Positions 58,001 through 64,000 of a stretch of DNA of 64,000 nt are shown piece by piece (the stretch's first letter is position 1; the number at the start of each line of letters is the position of its first letter). The DNA comes from Candidatus Gastranaerophilales bacterium (GTDB lineage: Bacteria; Cyanobacteriota; Vampirovibrionia; Gastranaerophilales; Gastranaerophilaceae). Below the pieces are notes generated by a model that worked only from the letters and a program-made list of their open reading frames with translations, made no database searches and had not been told where the DNA came from. Location of the stretch: positions 1-64,000 of the forward strand of contig JAFTXY010000001.1 of NCBI GenBank assembly GCA_017461425.1, given 5' to 3'. The translations under genes were made by a program, and so were the position numbers.

Positions 58001-59058
58001 CTTGCAGGAAAAGATGTGAGAGATACAATTATGTCGTAATTTAGCAAAGTTTTTAATTTTTCATATAAATATTCTGGTATATATTTTTTGTTTTTATCCA
58101 GAAGAGAAAACTCCGGAATTATCTGTTCTTTTATAATTTTTTTTATAAAAGCTCTTTTTTCTCGAGTGTGATTTAAAGTCCATATACTGGTTGAAACTAA
58201 TGCTTTAAAAAAACAAGTTTTAAAACTTGAGAAAATATTGTTTCTTTGCAAATGATTATACAATGCCTTATAAGCAAAATAATAACTTGTTGGATGCTTA
58301 TCCCTAGTATTCTTTAAAGAATCGGCTCGGTTATATCTATAATTAATTAATGGTTCTAAAATTAAAGTAAACTTATTACACAAAGACATAGAAAGTAATG
58401 AAAAGTATATATCATTTGAAGAAATCAAAGATTGAAAACGAATACAATTTTCCTCAATAAATTTTCGAGAAATGACTTTATTCCATGGCATTGGATTGCT
58501 GATACTGTATAGATTATCAATCAAATCTTCCTTTTTAAAAGTTTGAGGTTCATTATTTTTAAATTTACAATTTATTCCTCTTATTTCTTCGAATTTGTTT
58601 TTTAATTCATTAAAATTTCTATATTGACAACAGCAGAGCTCACTGTCGGTTTCTTTTAATATTTTTGTAGTTTCTTCTAGTATTTTAAGCTCAAACCAAT
58701 CATCGGAATCTAAAAAGCTTACATATTCTCCTTTTGCTACAGCAAGTCCTGCATTTCTTGCTACACCAGCGTGTAGATTTTGTTGAGTGATAATAGTAAA
58801 TCTATTATCTTTATTTGCGTATTCTTTTAAAATTTCTAATGATGAATCAGTCGAACCATCATCAACACATATTATTTCAATTTCTTTTAAAGTTTGGTTA
58901 ATAACTGAATCTAAACATTCACGTAAGTATTTTTCAGTATTATAAACAGGAATAATTACAGATACTTTTGGTGTGTAATCAATATTATTTTGATGAATAA
59001 TAGTTGCTTTTGTATCTAAATCGCCTTGCGCATTTTTAACATCTATAATTTTATCCAT
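55072..59058 (-). CDS. Four-domain glycosyltransferase / ATP-grasp / FkbM methyltransferase fusion
   Basis: A 1328-residue cytoplasmic protein. (1) GT2 glycosyltransferase, ~30-240: VSVIIPVYNTEKYLRECLDS, VDDGSTDSS and the DxD-type SFLDSDDWFE. (2) A second glycosyltransferase-like domain, ~340-580: SLTSFPARIDTV, TADDDNIYPKQW, and DDQWFWFQAV. (3) A TupA-like ATP-grasp, ~605-870: VIKCNHGCAYNII and FNFVRVDFYIV with FGEVTFTPASG. (4) A coiled-coil linker, ~965-1030, preceded by two ILGVKIKMK-like repeats. (5) FkbM-type SAM methyltransferase, ~1120-1328: IIDVGAYVGDSA, VHVFEP, LIKVDIEGFE. All parts are polysaccharide-modifying types. The ATG at 59058 with GGAGAG is preferred to a TTG at 59088. Product glycan is unknown. 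Confidence 0.85.
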   Translation of the reverse strand: MDKIIDVKNAQGDLDTKATIIHQNNIDYTPKVSVIIPVYNTEKYLRECLDSVINQTLKEIEIICVDDGSTDSSLEILKEYANKDNRFTIITQQNLHAGVARNAGLAVAKGEYVSFLDSDDWFELKILEETTKILKETDSELCCCQYRNFNELKNKFEEIRGINCKFKNNEPQTFKKEDLIDNLYSISNPMPWNKVISRKFIEENCIRFQSLISSNDIYFSLLSMSLCNKFTLILEPLINYRYNRADSLKNTRDKHPTSYYFAYKALYNHLQRNNIFSSFKTCFFKALVSTSIWTLNHTREKRAFIKKIIKEQIIPEFSLLDKNKKYIPEYLYEKLKTLLNYDIIVSLTSFPARIDTVHETIESLLDQSLHADKIILWLAEEQFPNKEADLPQSLLNLKGRGLTIDWYKDIRSYKKLIPTLKKYPNSIIVTADDDNIYPKQWLQKLYDSYLKYPKDIQAHRITKFFYKHGFEVIAGGQDYYKKPSYLNKLVGLGGVLYPPNCFYKDILNEELFMKLAPTNDDQWFWFQAVLNGTKIRVVENPEIKANYAEGTQQYGLTNINDKGEKLFWKDFHRLLEYYPKLKNILLKEAKKMKNKNNGTIDKYKKDLEIWYKKVTKKDLDLENPQTFNEKIQWMKIYDSTPIKTRLADKYLVRDWVKEKIGEEYLIPLLGVYDSFDEIDFEKLPNQFVIKCNHGCAYNIIVQDKKIFDIEDARSKINKWMNENFAFKFGYELHYSSIPRKIIIEKYIENTKGNLQDYKFMCFNGKIELILVDSDRYNSHKRNIYDKNWNLQNFSDFPMIPEGIPKPLCLNELKNLVLKISKEFNFVRVDFYIVENKIYFGEVTFTPASGTLKFPSKIDLKLGRMIKLPKLAYNVDTGEYYKLPNYKLRRFLQSIFSLKNHSNKKHKILTVLGVKIKMKRKQKGEYSFIEKMFSIKNKESKNNKWYKVIAILGIKFKFKNKDLTLRKNLEYQRKAIESQKNTIEEQNKETKNIKNIIEGLNCKIDNIGENLAMKLTEIKKDFDKVYFAEQTETQIKQCIRMYNDINKDIYFEKYKKLINGLDNKSIDCVSDILARIERIANKKVQYNNILTKEEREIVQKIRHELYDKIVKISDECYAYKEIFLPRNVFEVNVFYYSYQLDMLADISRIKNADIIDVGAYVGDSAILFSKYTNNKVHVFEPTSQNYKFLCQTIEMNNLKNVVPVNKGLGSKDEILQCNLYGGASGLVDKRSDNYEDIEVTTLDRYVKEGNINVGLIKVDIEGFEQEFLKGAINTIEEQKPTLLISIYHNASDFFDIKPMIESWDLGYKFKITKPVDGTIKNETLLIAQQ

Positions 59059-59088
59059 ATTTTTACTCTCCAGCACTCCTGTTGCCAA

Positions 59089-59474
59089 TTTTTAACATCA
59101 CATTTTATTCATTTTGTGACAATGCGAAATTCCAAATCACTTAAACCTATATTATCACAAACAATTCATATTCTACTATTTGTTAAATTATGTTATGTTC
59201 TTTTGTATTTTTAAGATATCAACATCCTCAAACTCCGTAATTTCGGCATTCTATACTTACATCACATTTTGAATAAAAGTTGACATTAAATTTTCCGAAG
59301 TTCATACAAAAATCGGAGTTAAAAAAGAAATATTTTATTGAATTGATTTAACAAATAAGTAGAATATAATTTTATTTGTGTTAAAATTAAAGTTGGAAGA
59401 GCTTCCATAACACAATGAATACACTGTTATGTAGATTAAATGTTATGTTCTTCCTTGTGTGGTGAGGGTTTTAA
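59089..59474. repeat. Gene-free stretch with a 13-bp direct repeat
   Basis: There is no gene between the glycosyltransferase fusion start and the integrase stop. ATGTTATGTTCTT occurs at 59190-59202 and 59440-59452, same orientation, 250 bases apart; the second copy ends 22 bases before the integrase stop. The repeat could be integrase-binding or an attachment core of the integrase/CBASS segment. Otherwise the sequence is AT-rich and unremarkable. Confidence 0.4.
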
Positions 59475-60017
59475 TTAAAGAATGAAGTTTGAATAACTTT
59501 CATCAATTTGGTCTTGTTCTATCCCAATATATCTTAAAGTTATCTGTGGGCTTGAATGATTAAATATTTTTTGAAGCATAGCTACGTCTTTGAATTTTTG
59601 ATAATGATGATAGCCGAAAGTTTTCCTTAACGTATGAGTTCCGACATGTTCTTCTAGGCCAGCTTCCGCGCAGGCTTCTTTTATTATTCTATAAGCACTA
59701 AATCTATCTAATCTATTTTGAAATTTTGATGTAAATAATGGCTCATCTAATCTTTTGCCTTTAATATGTTCTTCAAACATCGGCATTAATTTTGAATTAA
59801 TTGGAAATTTTTTAAATTTGCCAGTTTTTTTCTCTGTAATCTGAATATGAGTTTTTCCTCTAACATCTTTTACGTTAAGTGCCACAATATCTGATATTCT
59901 TAGTCCGCAATTTGTCCCGATTGTAAAAAATAGAGCATTTCTCATATTTTGGCGCATTAAAATACTTTCAACCTTTTTAATGTCCTTTAACTTTCTAATG
60001 GGTTCAACAGTAGTCAT
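59475..60017 (-). CDS. Short tyrosine recombinase (catalytic domain only)
   Basis: A 180-residue phage-integrase-family protein with all catalytic residues: Arg40 in CGLRISD, the beta-hairpin Lys in TEKKTGK, His128/Arg131 in THTLRKTFG, His154 in FNHSSPQ and the nucleophile Tyr163 in TLRYIG. It lacks the N-terminal core-binding and arm-binding domains of full integrases, a form seen in many Firmicutes and mobile islands. The ATG at 60017 with AAAGGAG upstream is chosen over an earlier in-frame codon. It follows the CD-NTase gene on the same strand after an 87-base gap containing a 10-bp dyad. It could mobilise the CBASS segment. Confidence 0.9.
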   Translation of the reverse strand: MTTVEPIRKLKDIKKVESILMRQNMRNALFFTIGTNCGLRISDIVALNVKDVRGKTHIQITEKKTGKFKKFPINSKLMPMFEEHIKGKRLDEPLFTSKFQNRLDRFSAYRIIKEACAEAGLEEHVGTHTLRKTFGYHHYQKFKDVAMLQKIFNHSSPQITLRYIGIEQDQIDESYSNFIL

Positions 60018-60044
60018 ATTTTCTCCTTTCATACTTTGTGCAAC

Positions 60045-60073
60045 ATATAACAATATAATAAAAATTGTTATAT
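60045..60073. promoter_or_regulatory. 10-bp dyad between CD-NTase and integrase
   Basis: ATATAACAAT (60045-60054) and ATTGTTATAT (60064-60073) are perfect inverted repeats around a nine-base spacer, 28 bases upstream of the integrase ATG. It could be an operator for the integrase gene or a weak terminator for the CBASS genes. No T run follows, which favours the operator reading. Confidence 0.5.
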
Positions 60074-60104
60074 TACTTGGTATGATAAGAGATGTGTTAA
60101 ATAA

Positions 60105-61427
60105 TTAACGAATGTTGACTATAATTTCATTGCTTTTGCCGATACATTTTTCATCTTGCACGGCAAATGCTTGAACTATGTGTGAACCACGATATGCTGT
60201 TGTTTCGGTCCTTATTAATTTTGAACTTCCGTTTGAATCCACATATCCACCCCTCAGACATTTGCTATCAGCCGCGCTTTTACCTGTATTTGTAATTTGC
60301 CATTTTATTTCACAATTATTTGCACATTGTTCGTTAATGTGTGCTTTAAAAAACAATTGTGCGCATTTGTTAAGTAATTCTTGTTTATAATCATAGCGTT
60401 TTGATGCGTTTTTGTTGTTTGAATATTTTGCTTTTATTTCGAATTGAATTTTGTTAGTAAATTCCCATGGTAATTTTTGTCTGTGATCTAATGAGCCATG
60501 CTCAAATAGCTGCTTATTCTTAACAATACAAATCCTATCACCAAATAATTCATTTAAAAGTGAATTGCGAATATTTTCTTGGATACCATCTTTATTTAGT
60601 TCTTTTGTAATTTCTTGTTGTTTTTTAATGAATTCAATTACCTTTTCTTTATCAGAATAATCTTTTTCACTCCATAAATCTTCATTGGTTGTTGGTTTTA
60701 ATAAAGGTTCATTGTTTTCCATTTTATTAATTATTTTTACCAAAAGTTCATCTAATGTTGTTTGATCATATTGATTAAGTTGTATGTTTTCCAATGCATT
60801 ACAACAAAATAATGTTATTTCAAACCCAGATAATGGTATTTTAGTTTCGTTTTTGTGGCAGTAATTATCTTTTATTGCCTTTAAGTAAACTATCATTTTA
60901 GTTAAAACTTCGCCATATTTTTTCTTGTGTTCTAAATAAAATTGTGTATTTTTTAAAGGATCGCTTTTAATCCATCCATCCTTAGTTGCAAGGTAGGGAA
61001 TTCCATCTTTTTGAAAGTTTTTGATATAAATTGGAAAATCTATATGATAATTATTTGCATACACTACTCTTATACAATTCTTTTTGTCGATTACAGTTCT
61101 GTTGTATGCGCTACAGGCGTCTTTTAAAATCTTATGAGCTTTTTCTGGTGTTGGCCAAGAATCCATATTGTCATAATCAATATCTTTACAATCAAGATAA
61201 ACACCATCATCAATATCAAATTCATCATTCAATGGTTTTATTGTTGTTCCCATAGCCATAGAACCTTGTATATAAAACTTGGGAATGTTGTATTCGTCTA
61301 AATCTTTAAAATATTTTTTTATATTTTCTCTGATGATGTTTCTAGAATTTCTTAAATCATTTTTTTTGGATTCTGACAATTTTATTTTTTTATAATACTC
61401 AACCATTAAATTATGCGTTTTGTTCAA
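60105..61427 (-). CDS. CBASS CD-NTase with C-terminal AGS-C-type sensor domain
   Basis: A 440-residue cGAS/DncV-like nucleotidyltransferase that would make a cyclic oligonucleotide on phage infection. The polymerase-beta fold signature is clear: QGSMAMGT (Gly55-Ser56), the metal ligands in DEFDIDDG (Asp71, Asp73) and the third Asp in YHIDFPIYI (Asp130). The C-terminal ~120 residues (ANNCEIKWQITNTG, CLRGGYVDS, ETTAYRGSHIVQAF, GKSNEIIVNI) match the AGS-C sensor-domain pattern described for SMODS nucleotidyltransferases. The start is TTG, supported by AAAGGAT; an unsupported ATG lies at 61406. It overlaps the effector gene by 17 bases. There are no Cap2/Cap3 or HORMA/TRIP13 genes, so the layout is type I. 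Confidence 0.87.
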   Translation of the reverse strand: MNKTHNLMVEYYKKIKLSESKKNDLRNSRNIIRENIKKYFKDLDEYNIPKFYIQGSMAMGTTIKPLNDEFDIDDGVYLDCKDIDYDNMDSWPTPEKAHKILKDACSAYNRTVIDKKNCIRVVYANNYHIDFPIYIKNFQKDGIPYLATKDGWIKSDPLKNTQFYLEHKKKYGEVLTKMIVYLKAIKDNYCHKNETKIPLSGFEITLFCCNALENIQLNQYDQTTLDELLVKIINKMENNEPLLKPTTNEDLWSEKDYSDKEKVIEFIKKQQEITKELNKDGIQENIRNSLLNELFGDRICIVKNKQLFEHGSLDHRQKLPWEFTNKIQFEIKAKYSNNKNASKRYDYKQELLNKCAQLFFKAHINEQCANNCEIKWQITNTGKSAADSKCLRGGYVDSNGSSKLIRTETTAYRGSHIVQAFAVQDEKCIGKSNEIIVNIR

Positions 61428-62388
61428 TTGTTATCCTTTCCTTAAAAATATCTTGAATAAATGGTGAATTTTTTAATGCAACTGCTGTAGAATGACCTAT
61501 GTTAACTAATGTATTTAGCGTTTTTTCGTTCGCATCATCCAATTTAATATTTTGAATATGGCCTAATGGTTCTGCTCTAAAATAATTTTCAGCCAAGATA
61601 AATTCTGCAATATGGTTGTTGATTTGAGTTGTTGCATGTAATGTTGTTTCAATAAGTTCTTCGCCCCATCCTGTTAGAAACCCTCTTCTTGGCTTTGAGT
61701 CTGCTTTTTTGCGAAATTTGCTTTCAGTTGGAATCGAAAGCATTTTTATTTCTTTTACATTTTTTTGAAGATGTTTAACTGCTTCTGTGATTGCGCAAAC
61801 CCCTGGATTGTTTGCAAAAAGACCCCCATCGCAAAAATATTCTTTAGAATCTGTATTTGGTTTGGATATACCGCAAGTTTTAAAATATGTAGGAGCTGAA
61901 GAACTTGCTAATGCAATATCACATAGTTTGTATGTATTGTGTTCGTTAAATTCTTTCTTGTAATCTGTTTTAAAAATCCTTGTTACCAATGGACCAGATA
62001 AATTCGTTGCTGGAATTATAATGTATTTGTTGTTATTCATAACATCTTGAACTGTCTTTTGTTTAAATATTTGCTCTAAGCTTCTTTTTAGGTTATTAGC
62101 ATTGTGTTTAGCGAATAAAATATTCCATAAAGATGGTTTTTTTGTAAAAATTTTGGGACCAATATCCTGATAAAATTTTTGAATTTCTGAAGCAGTCATA
62201 CCAGAAGCTAAACCCAGGGCTATAATTGAACCAGTACTTGTACCAGCAAACATATCAAAAATATCTGTACACTTTACATTAAATTCCTGTTCAAGTTTTG
62301 CTAAAAGTGAAATACTGAATAATCCTCTAATCCCACCGCCATCCAAACTTAAAATTTTAAAAGTTTCATTTTCTTTTTTTGCTTCCAT
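61411..62388 (-). CDS. CapV-like patatin phospholipase, CBASS effector
   Basis: A 325-residue patatin-family lipase. The oxyanion motif DGGGIRG is at ~16-22, the nucleophile elbow GTSTG at 49-53 (Ser51), and the dyad Asp in CDGGLFANNP at ~187. In CBASS, CapV proteins are switched on by the cyclic nucleotide and degrade the inner membrane, killing the infected cell. Coupling with the CD-NTase directly downstream identifies it as the effector. The ATG at 62388 follows GGGGAG and is preferred to one at 62412. It is the first gene of the operon and lies 300 bases from tRNA-Ile. Confidence 0.9.
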   Translation of the reverse strand: MEAKKENETFKILSLDGGGIRGLFSISLLAKLEQEFNVKCTDIFDMFAGTSTGSIIALGLASGMTASEIQKFYQDIGPKIFTKKPSLWNILFAKHNANNLKRSLEQIFKQKTVQDVMNNNKYIIIPATNLSGPLVTRIFKTDYKKEFNEHNTYKLCDIALASSSAPTYFKTCGISKPNTDSKEYFCDGGLFANNPGVCAITEAVKHLQKNVKEIKMLSIPTESKFRKKADSKPRRGFLTGWGEELIETTLHATTQINNHIAEFILAENYFRAEPLGHIQNIKLDDANEKTLNTLVNIGHSTAVALKNSPFIQDIFKERITIEQNA

Positions 62389-62657
62389 ATAGCTCCCCTT
62401 GTTGGACTTCATGTTTATTTTATATTTATTTTTTAAAAATATTAGCTAAATTAACAAAAAATTAATTATTTTTCTAATAAAGCTCGATTTTTAGATCGTT
62501 TTTGTATGCAAAAAACCTACAGAGATAGTGCCCATGGACCTTTTAATTGCATTCGGAGAATTTGGCATATAATCGAGCATATCTGTCGTTAATTCTCCAA
62601 ACTAAATTTCTCCCAACCCCTAAACTCCCGCGCTGCGTGGGGAAAAATGGCAAAAAT
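62389..62657. other. Gene-free stretch between CBASS and tRNA-Ile
   Basis: No gene is seen. There is an 8-bp inverted repeat (GGAGAATT and AATTCTCC about 30 bases apart, within 62550-62605) and a short GC-rich patch near 62625-62645 unlike the AT-rich surroundings. The CBASS promoter should lie at the left end, but I see no convincing hexamer pair. Confidence 0.4.
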
Positions 62658-62686
62658 AAAACCCAGTAGATAAACTACTGGGTTTT
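62658..62686 (-). terminator. Terminator after tRNA-Ile
   Basis: A 12-bp stem AAAACCCAGTAG/CTACTGGGTTTT with a five-base loop directly follows the tRNA CCA on the minus strand and ends in TATTTTTG. Confidence 0.9.
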
Positions 62687-62693
62687 ATGGTGG
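62677..62693. repeat. Right copy of 17-bp flanking direct repeat (attachment-site candidate)
   Basis: ACTGGGTTTTATGGTGG covers the last bases and CCA of tRNA-Ile plus the first arm of its terminator. It is identical to 48109-48125. The 3' ends of tRNA genes are the usual targets of tyrosine integrases. Confidence 0.5.
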
Positions 62694-62764
62694 GCCATCC
62701 TGGACTCGAACCAGGGACCTCACCCTTATCAGGGGTGCGCTCTAGCCACCTGAGCTAATAGCCC
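62688..62764 (-). tRNA. tRNA-Ile(GAT)
   Basis: On the minus strand GGGCTAT (from 62764) pairs with ATGGCCC with one G-U pair, followed by A and an encoded CCA ending at 62688. The anticodon stem CACCC/GGGTG holds loop CTGATAA, giving anticodon GAT. The T-arm contains GGTTCGAGTCC. It is not in an rRNA operon here. Confidence 0.97.
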
Positions 62765-62833
62765 TTATGCAATTGATTTCATTCCGTAACCTTTTGCATA
62801 ATCTAGGTTAACAAGAACAAAATATAAAGTCAA

Positions 62834-64000
62834 CTACATTTTTTCAACAGCATTAACGCCTATTAAACCAAGCATTGTAGCCATTATAATTCTAAAGCAA
62901 TTTACTAATGACAACTTCATTAAACTATCTTTTTTATCATCAGATAAAACTCTTGTAAAATTATAAAAATGATGGAATGAATTTGCTAATTCTGTTAAAT
63001 ATTTACAAATCATATATGGCGCACGATATTTAACTGCATTTGCCAATAATGATTTTCCTTCTTCTAATTTTAAAATTAATGACTTTGTAGCCTCATATGA
63101 TTCATCCGATAAACCATTAAACAGAGTAATAATGTCGGCATTATTATAAAAATCATCAATTTCATTTTGGGTAAAATAAGGCTCTAATTCAGTTTTATTA
63201 TCTATATCAATTCTTTTCTCAACAGCTTTTCTTAAAATTGAACAAGCTCTTGCATGTGCATATTGAACATAGAAAACCGGATTTTTATCTGATTGGGATT
63301 TTGCTAAATCAATGTCAAAATCGATAGTAGTATCAGAACTTCTCATCAACATCCAAAATCTTGTTGCGTCAACTCCAACTTCTTCAATTAAATCATCAAG
63401 AGTAACCATTTTTTTACGTTTACCCATGCGTTGTTGTTCGCCATCTTGAATTAAATTAACTAGTTGTCCTAATAAAACTTCCAATTTAGTTGAATCATAT
63501 CCTAAAGCGTCAATTGCAGCTTTCATTCTAGGAATATAACCATGGTGGTCAGCCCCCCAAATATTAATCAATCTTTCAAAACCTCTATCAAGTTTATTTT
63601 TGTGATATGCAATATCGGCTGTTAGATATGTATTTTTACCATCTGTTTTTATTAAAACTCTATCTTGATCGTCTTCGTAATCAGAACTTCTAAACCAAGT
63701 AGCACCATCTTTTTCATAAATTTTACCTGATTTTTTCAAAGTTTCCATGCAGCTTTCAACTTCTTTATTTTCATATAAAGAAAGTTCTGAGAAAAACAAG
63801 TCAAAATGAGTACCAAATTTTTCTAAAAGTTCTTTTTGTAATCTTAGCATATCCGCTTTTGCAAAATCTGCATAAGACATTGTGCTTTTTTGTTCAATAT
63901 ACCTTTTAGCACAATCAATTAAATATTCGCCAGGATACATATCTTCTTCAAGCTCTATATTTTCTCCTTGAAGCTGGCGTACTCTAACTTCTAAAGATTT
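62834..64000 (-). CDS. argS: ArgS, arginyl-tRNA synthetase (5' end beyond the window)
   Basis: The visible 388 codons are the C-terminal two thirds of a class I arginyl-tRNA synthetase. The open frame continues through position 64000 (QLQGENIELEEDMYPGEYLI), so the ATG at 63940 is internal. Landmarks are YLTADIAYHKNKLDRGFERL, WGADHHGYIPRMKAA, and the KMSKR-equivalent segment QQRMGKRKKMVTLDDLI, followed by VGVDATRFWMLMRS. The anticodon-binding helical domain follows (VQYAHARACSILRKA) and ends normally. The HIGH motif lies outside the window. It is upstream of tRNA-Ile on the same strand. Confidence 0.96.
   Translation of the reverse strand, partial: KSLEVRVRQLQGENIELEEDMYPGEYLIDCAKRYIEQKSTMSYADFAKADMLRLQKELLEKFGTHFDLFFSELSLYENKEVESCMETLKKSGKIYEKDGATWFRSSDYEDDQDRVLIKTDGKNTYLTADIAYHKNKLDRGFERLINIWGADHHGYIPRMKAAIDALGYDSTKLEVLLGQLVNLIQDGEQQRMGKRKKMVTLDDLIEEVGVDATRFWMLMRSSDTTIDFDIDLAKSQSDKNPVFYVQYAHARACSILRKAVEKRIDIDNKTELEPYFTQNEIDDFYNNADIITLFNGLSDESYEATKSLILKLEEGKSLLANAVKYRAPYMICKYLTELANSFHHFYNFTRVLSDDKKDSLMKLSLVNCFRIIMATMLGLIGVNAVEKM

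Noticed and set aside
1-64000. CRISPR arrays and insertion sequences
   Set aside because: I saw no regularly spaced repeat-spacer array and no transposase gene. The repeats at 48.5 kb are too short and not separated by unique spacers of CRISPR type.

Overview
The window looks like the chromosome of an uncultured, very AT-rich, Gram-negative bacterium on the non-photosynthetic side of the Cyanobacteriota (Vampirovibrionia/Melainabacteria, most like gut Gastranaerophilales). Direct evidence: rpoC is split into rpoC1 and rpoC2 in the order rpoB-rpoC1-rpoC2. No rplJ/rplL lies in front of rpoB. RpoC2 carries a ~650-residue insertion inside its trigger-loop region, as in cyanobacterial polymerase. 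An outer membrane is implied by TonB/ExbB/ExbD, AsmA-like and MsbA-type genes. The placement below phylum level is inference; no 16S gene is present.

Layout. 0.4-7.2 kb: ruvB, an ArsB/NhaD-type ion transporter, the hisG-mazG pair and a large HD-domain protein. 7.3-9.5 kb: tRNA-Ser(GGA), then a DHA2-type drug exporter divergent from a MarR regulator, with an inverted-repeat operator candidate between them. 9.5-18 kb (minus strand): a large unknown helical protein, tcdA, an acyltransferase-3 membrane protein, a secreted GH13 enzyme and a membrane-anchored peptide-type solute-binding protein. 18-20.3 kb (plus): rfbD-like and manC nucleotide-sugar genes. 20.3-31.7 kb (minus): mutS, rpoC2, rpoC1, rpoB. 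32-43.6 kb: an envelope locus with a tonB-exbB-exbD-exbD-asmA-like run on the minus strand, two small exported proteins, and a second giant AsmA-like gene on the plus strand. 43.7-47.9 kb: tpiA, a FliA/WhiG-type sigma factor, a small exported coiled-coil protein, a ZIP metal transporter and an HNH-domain protein.

48-62.7 kb is accessory DNA between tRNA-Val(GAC) and tRNA-Ile(GAT). It begins with an AT-rich, gene-poor stretch carrying iteron-like repeats. A phage-like module follows: a coiled-coil protein, a ParB/N6-N4 methyltransferase fusion, a DUF5681 protein, a DUF2924 protein and a large serine recombinase. Next come an MsbA-type ABC exporter and a 1328-residue protein joining two glycosyltransferase domains, a TupA-like ATP-grasp and an FkbM methyltransferase. 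It ends with a short tyrosine integrase and a two-gene CBASS-type anti-phage system: a CapV-like patatin phospholipase and a CD-NTase with a fused C-terminal AGS-C-type domain. A perfect 17-bp repeat occurs at both ends of the region, one copy covering the 3' end of tRNA-Ile. The window closes in argS.

The strongest leads are the CBASS operon and its mobile context, the four-domain polysaccharide protein, the iteron-like repeats, and the paired AsmA-like proteins around a TonB/ExbBD module with two mosaic exbD copies. Where an in-frame upstream codon lacked a ribosome-binding site and an internal ATG had one, or gave a clean signal peptide, the internal start is given.
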